DNA from: JBBQWZ01 sp038210135
GTDB taxonomy: Bacteria > Acidobacteriota > Terriglobia > Bryobacterales > Bryobacteraceae
DNA: 21,106 nucleotides
NCBI GenBank assembly: GCA_038210135.1
Contig: JBBQWZ010000064.1
Location: forward strand, 1-21,106
Direction: 5' to 3'
The notes beneath the pieces were generated by a model that saw nothing but the letters and a program-made list of their open reading frames with translations, did not search any database and was not told where the DNA came from. The translations under genes and the position numbers were made by a program. Each line of letters begins with the position of its first letter. The first letter of the stretch is position 1. Shown here one piece after another: positions 1 to 6,537 of the stretch.

Positions 1-139
1 TTTGTCGCCCGGATTCCTGAATACATTCGGACAAAACAACTCGATCGTCGATGCCAACGGCCGGGGGCTGCCGACCGCGCTGAACCAGACGTCCACGACC
101 TCGCGCCAGATTCAGTTTGGGCTGAAGGTGGTCTGGTAA
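1..139 (+). CDS. C-terminal end of a TonB-dependent receptor (partial)
   Basis: The window opens inside a gene read from base 2; about 45 residues remain before the TAA at 137-139. The last residues, SRQIQFGLKVVW, have the alternating pattern of a final outer-membrane beta strand and end in an aromatic residue, as outer-membrane barrel proteins usually do. The tail resembles the ends of acidobacterial Oar-like TonB-dependent receptors with a carboxypeptidase-regulatory N-terminal domain, of which a complete example lies at 3182-6208. The substrate cannot be told. Most of the gene is outside the window, so the family call rests only on this C-terminal strand and on genome context. Confidence 0.6.
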   Translation, partial: LSPGFLNTFGQNNSIVDANGRGLPTALNQTSTTSRQIQFGLKVVW

Positions 140-529
140 GGGAAAGTCACGGTCGGCAGATGGATGTAAAGACTCGGACTAAGTGGCGCGATGCGCTAAA
201 ACGGCATCGCTCGTAGACGCTTGACGCTCCGTCCTGGCTTTGGACGAGCGTCGTGCAACTCGTGGGGAGACACGAAGCCGCTTACTTGGAGCATTGGCGC
301 ACTGACGCGATGAAGAAACGTGGTTAGTGGGCAGGCCCTCGCGATTTGAATTATTCGGCGTCGCGGTCGCAGACTTTGCCGTTTTTTGCGAACTTGATCA
401 GCGCCCCGCGCTCGATGCCTCCCGCGTGGACTTCAACGAAACCCTCAAGGATTCCGCCCGCCTCGTGCGGGAAATTTGCGGCGTTAGGTATCCTTTCAAA
501 GCGATTATCCTGTTCCTGGGAGGTTCCGC
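140..529. other. Intergenic stretch without a convincing intact gene
   Basis: There is no convincing open frame between the receptor tail and the NTF2-like gene. An 18-codon frame starts at 160 (MDVKTRTKWRDALKRHRS) but has no recognisable homology and no downstream continuation. The minus strand at about 351-545 reads as a protein-like fragment, listed separately. No terminator with a T tract was seen after 139. Confidence 0.5.
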
Positions 530-545
530 TTGTCCAAGTTCCTAT
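351..545 (-). pseudogene. Possible C-terminal remnant of an unrecognised protein
   Basis: Reading the minus strand down to a TAA (forward 351-353) gives about 62 codons between two stops. The last part contains GGILEGFVEVHAGGIERG followed by ALIKFAKNGKVCDRDAE, which looks like folded-protein sequence rather than a random shadow. It has no start codon with a ribosome binding site and is cut by a stop at its upstream end, close to the start of the NTF2-like gene on the other strand. I do not recognise the family. It could be the 3' end of a decayed gene, or chance. Low confidence. Confidence 0.2.
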
Positions 546-979
546 TTAAAGTCACCTTGGCGGTCATCGTTTGTGGCTTGTGCCGCGCCGAGACGAATGC
601 AGAGCTGAGGGAGCAGGTTCGCCAAGCCGAGCTCGGATTCGCCAAGACCATGGCAGATCGCAAGCACCCGGCTTTCGGATCTTTTCTTGCGAAGGAAGCG
701 GTCTTCTTCAGCAACGGTGTGCCCCTCCGCGGGGCGAAACAAATCGCGATAGGCTGGAAGCGATTTTTTGACGGTCCCAGCGCGCCATTCTCCTGGGAGC
801 CGGATCAGGTCGAGGTTCTCGATTCGGGAACGCTGGCCATGTCCTCTGGACCGATCCGCGATCCCGGAGGCAAGCGCATCGGTACTTTCAATTCGGTATG
901 GCAGCGCCGGCCGGGCGGTCCCTGGAAAATCGTCTTTGACAAGGGCTGTCCACCTTGCGATTGTGGGTCGGCGAAGTAG
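530..979 (+). CDS. Exported NTF2-like (SnoaL/DUF4440-type) small protein
   Basis: This encodes a 149-residue protein. The TTG start at 530 is chosen because GGGAGG (518-523) sits six bases upstream. Residues 1-20 form a signal peptide (basic MSKFLFK, a hydrophobic core and a CRA-ET cleavage region), so the product is probably periplasmic. The mature part has the DUF4440/SnoaL pattern: an N-terminal helix (ELREQVRQAELGFAKTMADR), 'FGSFLAKEAVFFSNG', 'RGAKQIAIGWKRFF' and a last strand pair ending 'WKIVFDKG'. NTF2-fold proteins of this group bind or isomerise small molecules, but no catalytic set is evident and no reaction can be assigned. The C terminus CPPCDCG has three closely spaced cysteines, which could bind metal or form a disulfide. 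It sits between a receptor gene and a PQQ-type propeller gene, with 307 bp to the latter, so co-transcription is uncertain. Confidence 0.75.
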   Translation: MSKFLFKVTLAVIVCGLCRAETNAELREQVRQAELGFAKTMADRKHPAFGSFLAKEAVFFSNGVPLRGAKQIAIGWKRFFDGPSAPFSWEPDQVEVLDSGTLAMSSGPIRDPGGKRIGTFNSVWQRRPGGPWKIVFDKGCPPCDCGSAK

Positions 980-1286
980 TGATGTAGTTTCACAATAGCA
1001 ATAACTATTTTGGTGGCCAAAAGTCGCAGCATCAGGCAAAGTGCCAGGCACGAGTCGAAGAATTTCGGCGCGGGAGAAGCGCGTCGGTCTGAAATCGGGT
1101 AAAAAAGGGTCAAATATTGCCTGGGCGGTACTCACGGTGTTCGCTCGGAATCCTTGCGTAGGCATCGGAATTAAGAAAGAATCGGTGCGCCTCGCAGCCA
1201 GAGTCGTGTTGGCAATGTGAAGCCGCTCAAGCTGACGCCGTTCTGTTCAGGCCAAACGGAAATCGCGTTCGTCCGTCTCCCACCTC
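980..1286. other. Intergenic region before the propeller gene
   Basis: No gene is seen. The region is less GC-rich than its neighbours around 990-1015 and 1095-1120, where promoter elements could lie, but no clear -35/-10 pair is visible. It contains the short palindrome at 1041-1051. The start of the following gene has no Shine-Dalgarno sequence. Confidence 0.5.
1041..1051. repeat. Short palindrome GTGCC-a-GGCAC, REP-like core
   Basis: A perfect 5-bp inverted repeat surrounds a single central base. Cores of the type GTGCCAGGCAC or GTGCCTGGCAC are common in extragenic palindromic repeats of many bacteria. Only one copy is present here, so its membership in a repeat family is an inference. 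Confidence 0.3.
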
Positions 1287-2579
1287 ATGCCTAAGTTGAG
1301 TTTCAAACTGCGGTTCTTGTTCCTGCCTCAAGTGTCGATTGGAATCTTGCTGGCCGGGGCGATCTTCGCAGCCGACTGGCCGGGCTGGCGCGGACCGGAG
1401 CGGAACGGCATCTCCAGCGACACTCATTTGCTAAAATCCTGGCCGGCAAATGGACCTGCCCTTGCGTGGCGCACGCAAGACCTGGGTGTGGGATTCTCGA
1501 GCATCTCGATTTCTGGCAATCGGATTTACACGATGGGCGACCGCGGAGACAGCCAATACGTCTATGCGCTAAACCTCGCGGACGGCAAAATCGTATGGTC
1601 CACAAAGATCGGACCGGCTTGGGACGACGAGTATGGCGGTCCGCGGGGGACCCCTGCTGTCGACGGCGATTCGGTATATGGGATCGGCACTGAGGGGGAG
1701 GTCGTATCTCTGAAGGCGTCCGACGGGTCATTGCGATGGGAACGCTCGATGACGCGCGATTACGGCGGGCAGATGATGTCGCAATGGAAGTTCGCGGAGT
1801 CCCCGCTAGTGGATGGCGACCGGCTGCTGTTTACTCCCGGCAGCTTTGGCGCGACGGTGGTGGCGGTCGACAAGCGAACCGGAAAGGACATTTGGCGGGC
1901 AGGCACACGGCGGGGCCCAGTGGCGGGCAGCAATGGCGCGGGCTACTCGTCGATCGTGATTTCCGAAGGCGCCGGCGTAAAGCAATACGTGCAGCTCACG
2001 GGACGCGGGCTGATTGGGATTCGGGCGAGCGACGGACGAACTCTCTGGAGCTATAACCGAATCGCCAATGATGTCGCGAACATATCGACGCCGGTAGTCA
2101 AGGGCGACTACGTCTTTGCGTCTACGGGCTATCAAACCGGAGCCGCTCTGCTGAAGCTCTCGAAGACTGCCGACGGAGTCGAAGCCAAGGAAGTGTACTT
2201 CCTCGATCCGAAGGTATTCCAGAACCATCACGGCGGGTTTGTTCTGGTGGGCGATTTCCTGTACGCGGGCCATGGACACGGAAACGGCTTCCCGATCTGC
2301 ATCGAGTTTCTGACGGGCAAAGTCCGCTGGGGCGGCAATTTCCGCGCGGAAGGCGGCACCGGATCCGCGGCCGTCGCGTATGCCGACGGGCATCTGTATT
2401 TCCGGTATGAAAACGGCGCGATGAAGCTGTTTCAGGCGTCGCCCGAAGGGTTCAAAGAGACCGGGACATTCAAAATTCCCGGTGTCCGGAATCCGAGTTG
2501 GTCGCATCCCGTGATCTTCGGCGGAAAGCTATATCTACGCGAGCAGGATTCCCTGTTGTGTTACAACGTTCACGAGTAA
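1287..2579 (+). CDS. Exported PQQ-binding-like beta-propeller protein
   Basis: The product is 430 residues with a signal peptide (about 1-29: MPKLSFKLRF, a hydrophobic core, then AGAIFAA) followed by DWPGWRGPERNGIS. This opening is highly typical of secreted PQQ-like/BamB-like propellers in Acidobacteria and Planctomycetes. The rest shows repeated blades of the type 'VYALNLADGKIVWSTKIG', 'VVSLKASDGSLRWERSM', 'VVAVDKRTGKDIWRAG' and 'LIGIRASDGRTLWSYN', each ending in a W-containing strand. No haem c motif (CxxCH) is present, so it is not a typical quinohaemoprotein dehydrogenase. Whether it binds PQQ or is only a scaffold cannot be told. There is no Shine-Dalgarno sequence before ATG 1287. TTG 1293 is an alternative that keeps the signal peptide. 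It is followed directly by a LuxR-type relic. Confidence 0.85.
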   Translation: MPKLSFKLRFLFLPQVSIGILLAGAIFAADWPGWRGPERNGISSDTHLLKSWPANGPALAWRTQDLGVGFSSISISGNRIYTMGDRGDSQYVYALNLADGKIVWSTKIGPAWDDEYGGPRGTPAVDGDSVYGIGTEGEVVSLKASDGSLRWERSMTRDYGGQMMSQWKFAESPLVDGDRLLFTPGSFGATVVAVDKRTGKDIWRAGTRRGPVAGSNGAGYSSIVISEGAGVKQYVQLTGRGLIGIRASDGRTLWSYNRIANDVANISTPVVKGDYVFASTGYQTGAALLKLSKTADGVEAKEVYFLDPKVFQNHHGGFVLVGDFLYAGHGHGNGFPICIEFLTGKVRWGGNFRAEGGTGSAAVAYADGHLYFRYENGAMKLFQASPEGFKETGTFKIPGVRNPSWSHPVIFGGKLYLREQDSLLCYNVHE

Positions 2580-2581
2580 GG

Positions 2582-2695
2582 GCAAGCGAAGGCGTAACCG
2601 GGAAGTTGGGTGTCAGCATGAACACGGCCCGAACGCATATGCGCCGAATCCTGGAAAAAGCCAGAGTCCGACGCCAGTATTGCTTCACGGGCACG
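2582..2695 (+). pseudogene. Relic of a LuxR-type helix-turn-helix domain
   Basis: Immediately after the propeller gene, one frame reads ASEGVTGKLGVSMNTARTH followed by MRRILEKARVRRQ. This matches the second half of a LuxR/GerE DNA-binding domain: recognition helix 'LGVSxNTxRTH', then 'xxIxEKxxVxRQ'. About 38 residues survive. The usual 'LSxREREVL' first helix and any sensor domain are missing, and the sequence after RRQ (YCFTGTPKPD) is not LuxR-like. There is no start signal. It is the scar of a deleted regulator gene of about 200 residues or more, and is probably not expressed. Confidence 0.6.
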
Positions 2696-2729
2696 CCCAA
2701 GCCGGACGCGCCCAAATACTGAAAAGACA

Positions 2730-2778
2730 ACGCTTACGTTGTAAGTCTCTCGCAAAAACGTTTCAAAACGTTTCATCT
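2730..2778. promoter_or_regulatory. Palindromic control region upstream of the Oar-like receptor; copy 1 of a dispersed repeat
   Basis: There are three features: an inverted repeat CTTAC-gtt-GTAAG at 2733-2745, then AAACGTTT at 2756-2763 and again at 2766-2773. The two AAACGTTT centres are 10 bp apart, one helical turn. CG-centred A/T palindromes of this kind are typical operators of LacI-family repressors (known family behaviour; the assignment here is inference). The block 'AGTCTCTCGCAAAA...CGTTTCAT' recurs in inverted orientation at 14096-14133. It lies about 400 bp ahead of the receptor start, so a long leader or a separate promoter is implied. Confidence 0.4.
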
Positions 2779-3181
2779 CATTCGGCACGCGCTCGATGGA
2801 GCAGTAACTCGAGCTGGCGTTGGGATCGAAGCCTTGCCACCGCCTCATTCACAACTCGCCACGCGGAATGAATTACGTCCGCCACCTGGATCAACGCCTT
2901 CGCACCACCCCGTCCGACAACTCGCCACAATGGCGCTCGCCTCGTGGCCAAAGTTCGCTACGATTCCACCACACTGTTCGGCTGCCAAGGGGCGGCGAGG
3001 ATCTCACTTCTAGCGCATTTTGAAAAACGGCATTCGAGGCTCGAAGCTCGAACTGTTCACCACCTAAAAAGGGGGATGGAGACGTATGCATACGCGAGTT
3101 TCGCTTGAGCGGAACCGCTGCCCGCAGACTCGCGTTCGGGGACTCCACCCGGCCGCACTTTCCATTTCCGAAAGGATGTCA
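2779..3181. other. Long leader region of the Oar-like receptor gene
   Basis: No gene with codon logic was seen on either strand. An upstream ATG at 3086, in frame with the receptor and preceded by GGGGGATGGAG, could extend the protein by 32 residues. That extension is rich in Arg and Pro and would place the signal peptide internally, so it is probably untranslated leader. No intrinsic terminator was seen. Confidence 0.45.
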
Positions 3182-6100
3182 ATGCGACGAATTCACTTTC
3201 CGTTCTTAATAGCGGCCGTGCTCTGCCTGCTGCTGGCGATGAATGCGTTTGGCCAGGCGACCGCCAGTGCGACGCTCGAAGGCCGAATCACCGACAAAAC
3301 CCAGGCGAGCATCGCCGGGGCCGAAGTCAAAATCTCGAACAAAGAAAATGGGCTGGTCCGCACGACCACATCCACCAACGAAGGCACCTATCGCTTCGAT
3401 TTGTTGCCATCGGGCGTGTATGAGGTCCGCATTTCGAACAAGGGCTTCGCTACCGCGGCCTTCCAGGGCGTTGAGTTAGCGGTTGGCCGGACGACATCGG
3501 TCGACGCCTCGCTGACGATCAGCTCGCAAGCGGAAGTCGTCACGGTCGAGGCCAGCGGCGCCGCGCTGGTCGACACGCAGAAGACCGACGTCAGCCGGGC
3601 AATCACGCCGACAGAAATTCTGGAACTGCCCCTCAATGGACGCGACTTCTCGAACCTCGCGATTCTGGCTCCGGGCGTTCAGCAAGTCAATTCCTTCGAT
3701 CCGACGAAGAACCGCATCGGCCTGTTCGCCACCAACGGCTCTACCGGCCGGAACGTGAACGTCACGGTCAACGGCGTCGACAACAAAGACGGCACGGTCG
3801 GCGGACCGGTTATGCAGTTGCCGCTCGAAGCCGTTCTCGAGTTCAACATTTCGACGCAGCGCTTCTCCGCGGTCAACGGCCGTTCGGAGGGCTCCGCGGT
3901 CAACGTCATCACGAAGTCGGGCACCAACGCGTATCACGGTGCGCTGTACTTCTTCGGCCGCGACCAGGCGCTGAACACGATCAATGCTCTTGAAACGACA
4001 AAAGGCGCATTCAGCCGCCAGCAGTTCGGCGGAGCGATCGGCGGGCCGGTGAAGAAGGACAAAACGTTCCTCTTCTTCACCCTCGAGCGCACGCGCGAAC
4101 AGACCGAAATCAGCATTACCCCGCAGGCTTTCGCCGAACTCAACCTGGTTGCGTTCCTCGGCGCGAAGCCCGCCGCCTCGGTCCCGACGCCTTACTTCGA
4201 CTGGCGTTATAACGGACGTCTGGATCATCGCTTCAACGAGAAGCATGCTTTGAACTTCTCGTATAGCAACCAGAACAACACCGGCGCGAACGATCAGGTC
4301 ACCGCCACGACGGATCTGTCATCAGGCAACACCACGATCAATTCGCTGATTCTGGCGAACGCGACGTTGAACTCGGTGCTCTCGCCGACCATCGTCAACG
4401 CGGTCACCGTCGGCTATCAGTATTGGCACAACCTCATTGACACAAAAGAGCAGGGCTTCTGGCCCGTCTTCCCCGGCGGCATTGCATTCGGTAAGAACCC
4501 CAACGTGCCGCAGGAATCCTATCAGGCGAAGTGGCAGTTCAAGGACGATCTCGCGATAACGCGCGGAAAGCACACCTTTAAGACCGGCTTCGATTTCCTA
4601 TATGAGCCGAAGCTGGGCGGCTTCTTCGTCAGCAACGGATCGGTTACGCCCACGTTCATTGATCTGCCGAGCGTGATTCTTGGGAACAAGACCAAATATC
4701 CGCTGGGCTTCGCGACCCCGGGCGCGATCCAGTCGATCACCGGCTCCACCGGAAATCCGTACTTCAACCTTTCCGGCAAAATGTTCGGCATCTACCTCAA
4801 CGACGACTGGAAAGTCACGCGGAACCTGACGCTGTCGCTAGGCATTCGCTATGATCGCGACTTCAACCTGCTTGGCCAGGATCAACTCGGCAACAGCCGC
4901 ACATACCTTGCGCTCAAGGCGATCAACAGCCCGTACGCAGCCGCTCTTCCCGAGGACACCAAGAAGGCCTTCAGCCCGCGCGTCGGCTTCGCCTGGGATA
5001 TGCGCGGCAACGGACACCACGTCATCCGCGGCGGATATGGAATCTATTACGGCCAACCGTTTATTAACATTCCGCTGTTCGCGCTACAGCAGGCGAACCC
5101 CACCTTGTTCGCCCAGACCCTGAGCCTTACCAGCACGGGACCGGGAGATACGAAGGCAACCATCGTTCCGACGACGGGCCGTCCACTCTCTGAATTCCGC
5201 TTCGGCGTCGATCCGCTGCCCTCGATTCCGGCAGCCGGAACGCAGTTGCCGGCGAATTCCACCGGCCGCCTGATCGATCCGAATTACAAGAACCCGTACG
5301 TCCAGCAGTGGAACCTCGGCTACACCTGGGCGTTCAGCAACACGCAGGCCATCGAAGTGGATTACGTCCACAGCCTCGCCCTACGTGAAGGCAAACAGGT
5401 GAACATCAATCCGATCAATCCGGTAACCGGTGTCCGCGTATACGCCGCCGCGTTTGCCGCCGCTGGGGTGACACCGCTCGGCGCGATCCGCATGGATTCT
5501 TCGATCGGCCGTTCGCGCTATGACGGCCTGAATGTTTCCTACAGGCGCCGCATGTCGCGTCACTTCTCGCTGAACACGGCCTACACGCTGTCGAAGGCGG
5601 TTGGCTACCAGGGCGTCGTAGGCGCGTTCGGCGGCTTGGCGACGAATCCGTTCCAGATCTTCTCGCCGCAGGATTACGGTGCAGGCCCGAACGACGAGCG
5701 GAATCGGGTGGTGGTCTCTGGCGTCGTCGATCTGCCTTGGGGAATCAAGTTCGCGCCCGTGATGCAGGCCGCTTCGGCGCGCCCGTATCAGGCGACCCAG
5801 GGAATCACGGACGTGTTCGGCTACGGCGCGAACACCGGTGCCACTCACGCAATCACTCTGAACAGCGATCCGAGCAACCTGCTGGCGACGAAGGATTTCA
5901 CCGCCGCCCAGCTCCAGGCTTGCATCGCTGGAGGGACTTGCACCCAGACGGGAGGATTCAATATGCGCGGACAGGCGTTCTTCCAATTCGATGCGCGCTT
6001 CTCGAAGACCTTGAAGTTTGGAGAAAAGATGAAGCTCGACCTCATCTTCCAGGCTTTCGACCTAACCGATCGCGCCAACTTTGGCAACCGCTTCGTCGGC

Positions 6101-6208
6101 AACATCAAGTCGACAACGTTTGGTATGCCGAACGGCTTCATCACCCCGGCCGGAACGATCGTTCCGCGTTCGTTCTCCGGAGAATTCGGCGCACGCTTCA
6201 GCTTCTAG
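3182..6208 (+). CDS. Oar-like TonB-dependent receptor with carboxypeptidase-regulatory domain
   Basis: The product is 1008 residues when started at ATG 3182, which has AAAGGA (3171-3176) five bases upstream and leads straight into a signal peptide (MRRIHFPF, hydrophobic core, AFGQA). ATG 3176 and ATG 3086 are in-frame alternatives. Residues about 27-110 form a CarboxypepD-regulatory-like beta-sandwich (ASATLEGRITDKTQASIAGA ... YRFDLLPSGVYEVRISNKGF). Residues about 115-240 form the plug (LPLNGRDFSNLAILAPGVQQ, VTVNGVDNKDG, SAVNVITKSGTN). The rest is the outer-membrane barrel, ending in 'GARFSF' with a terminal aromatic residue. Such proteins take up large or scarce substrates, or act in protein secretion as in Myxococcus Oar; the ligand is unknown. 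Acidobacteria carry many paralogues, and another ends at base 139. No substrate-degrading enzyme is adjacent. Control may be by the AAACGTTT palindromes upstream. Confidence 0.92.
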   Translation: MRRIHFPFLIAAVLCLLLAMNAFGQATASATLEGRITDKTQASIAGAEVKISNKENGLVRTTTSTNEGTYRFDLLPSGVYEVRISNKGFATAAFQGVELAVGRTTSVDASLTISSQAEVVTVEASGAALVDTQKTDVSRAITPTEILELPLNGRDFSNLAILAPGVQQVNSFDPTKNRIGLFATNGSTGRNVNVTVNGVDNKDGTVGGPVMQLPLEAVLEFNISTQRFSAVNGRSEGSAVNVITKSGTNAYHGALYFFGRDQALNTINALETTKGAFSRQQFGGAIGGPVKKDKTFLFFTLERTREQTEISITPQAFAELNLVAFLGAKPAASVPTPYFDWRYNGRLDHRFNEKHALNFSYSNQNNTGANDQVTATTDLSSGNTTINSLILANATLNSVLSPTIVNAVTVGYQYWHNLIDTKEQGFWPVFPGGIAFGKNPNVPQESYQAKWQFKDDLAITRGKHTFKTGFDFLYEPKLGGFFVSNGSVTPTFIDLPSVILGNKTKYPLGFATPGAIQSITGSTGNPYFNLSGKMFGIYLNDDWKVTRNLTLSLGIRYDRDFNLLGQDQLGNSRTYLALKAINSPYAAALPEDTKKAFSPRVGFAWDMRGNGHHVIRGGYGIYYGQPFINIPLFALQQANPTLFAQTLSLTSTGPGDTKATIVPTTGRPLSEFRFGVDPLPSIPAAGTQLPANSTGRLIDPNYKNPYVQQWNLGYTWAFSNTQAIEVDYVHSLALREGKQVNINPINPVTGVRVYAAAFAAAGVTPLGAIRMDSSIGRSRYDGLNVSYRRRMSRHFSLNTAYTLSKAVGYQGVVGAFGGLATNPFQIFSPQDYGAGPNDERNRVVVSGVVDLPWGIKFAPVMQAASARPYQATQGITDVFGYGANTGATHAITLNSDPSNLLATKDFTAAQLQACIAGGTCTQTGGFNMRGQAFFQFDARFSKTLKFGEKMKLDLIFQAFDLTDRANFGNRFVGNIKSTTFGMPNGFITPAGTIVPRSFSGEFGARFSF

Positions 6209-6234
6209 AGGAAACCGAAGCACGAGTGGACAAG

Positions 6235-6264
6235 GGCGGTCTCAGCGATGAGGCCGCCTTTTTT
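6235..6264 (+). terminator. Intrinsic terminator of the Oar-like receptor gene
   Basis: The stem GGCGGTCTC (6235-6243) pairs with GAGGCCGCC (6250-6258), with one G-U pair and a six-base loop, and is followed directly by six T residues (6259-6264). It begins 27 bp after the stop codon. A textbook rho-independent terminator. Confidence 0.93.
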
Positions 6265-6347
6265 GTTCCGATTGTCACGCTGAGCGCCTTTCCCGCCTTG
6301 CTTACTGAGATGCCAGGGGCCTGTGGATTGAAATTGTGGGTCGCGCA

Positions 6348-6470
6348 GTAGCCGCCCGTGTAGCCGTGATCGTTACGCAGCCGCTCGAAAATCCGCTTGG
6401 CCGTGTGGCGCTGCTTTTTGCTTTCCGCCTTATCGGCTTCGAGGATTTGGTCGATGGTCCCGTCGGAATC
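6348..6470 (-). pseudogene. istA: IS21-family transposase IstA fragment
   Basis: The minus strand reads SDGTIDQILEADKAE then SKKQRHTAKRIFERLRNDHG and YTGGY. This is the conserved stretch just before the catalytic core of IS21-type IstA, usually 'IDQxLExDxxxPxKQRHTAKRIFxRLRDEHGYTGGY'. Only about 40 of roughly 500 residues remain. Both sides run into unrelated sequence: CATHNFNPQAPG after it, and no IS end recognised. It lies between two convergent genes and is dead. A separate IS21 remnant sits at the right edge of the window. Confidence 0.72.
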
Positions 6471-6537
6471 ACCGTTCGCCTTCAGCCCGGAAACCCGTTC
6501 GTCTTCGCGGAATCTTGCTATAGCGGACCCGCGCGCG

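Noticed and set aside
542..1165. Long minus-strand open frame (207 codons) over the NTF2-like gene
   Set aside because: It is antisense to a gene with a good ribosome binding site, signal peptide and family pattern. Its translation is Arg-rich and not protein-like.
3476..4246. Minus-strand open frame of 256 codons inside the receptor gene
   Set aside because: A shadow of the GC-rich receptor frame, very rich in Arg, Glu and Asp, with no domain.
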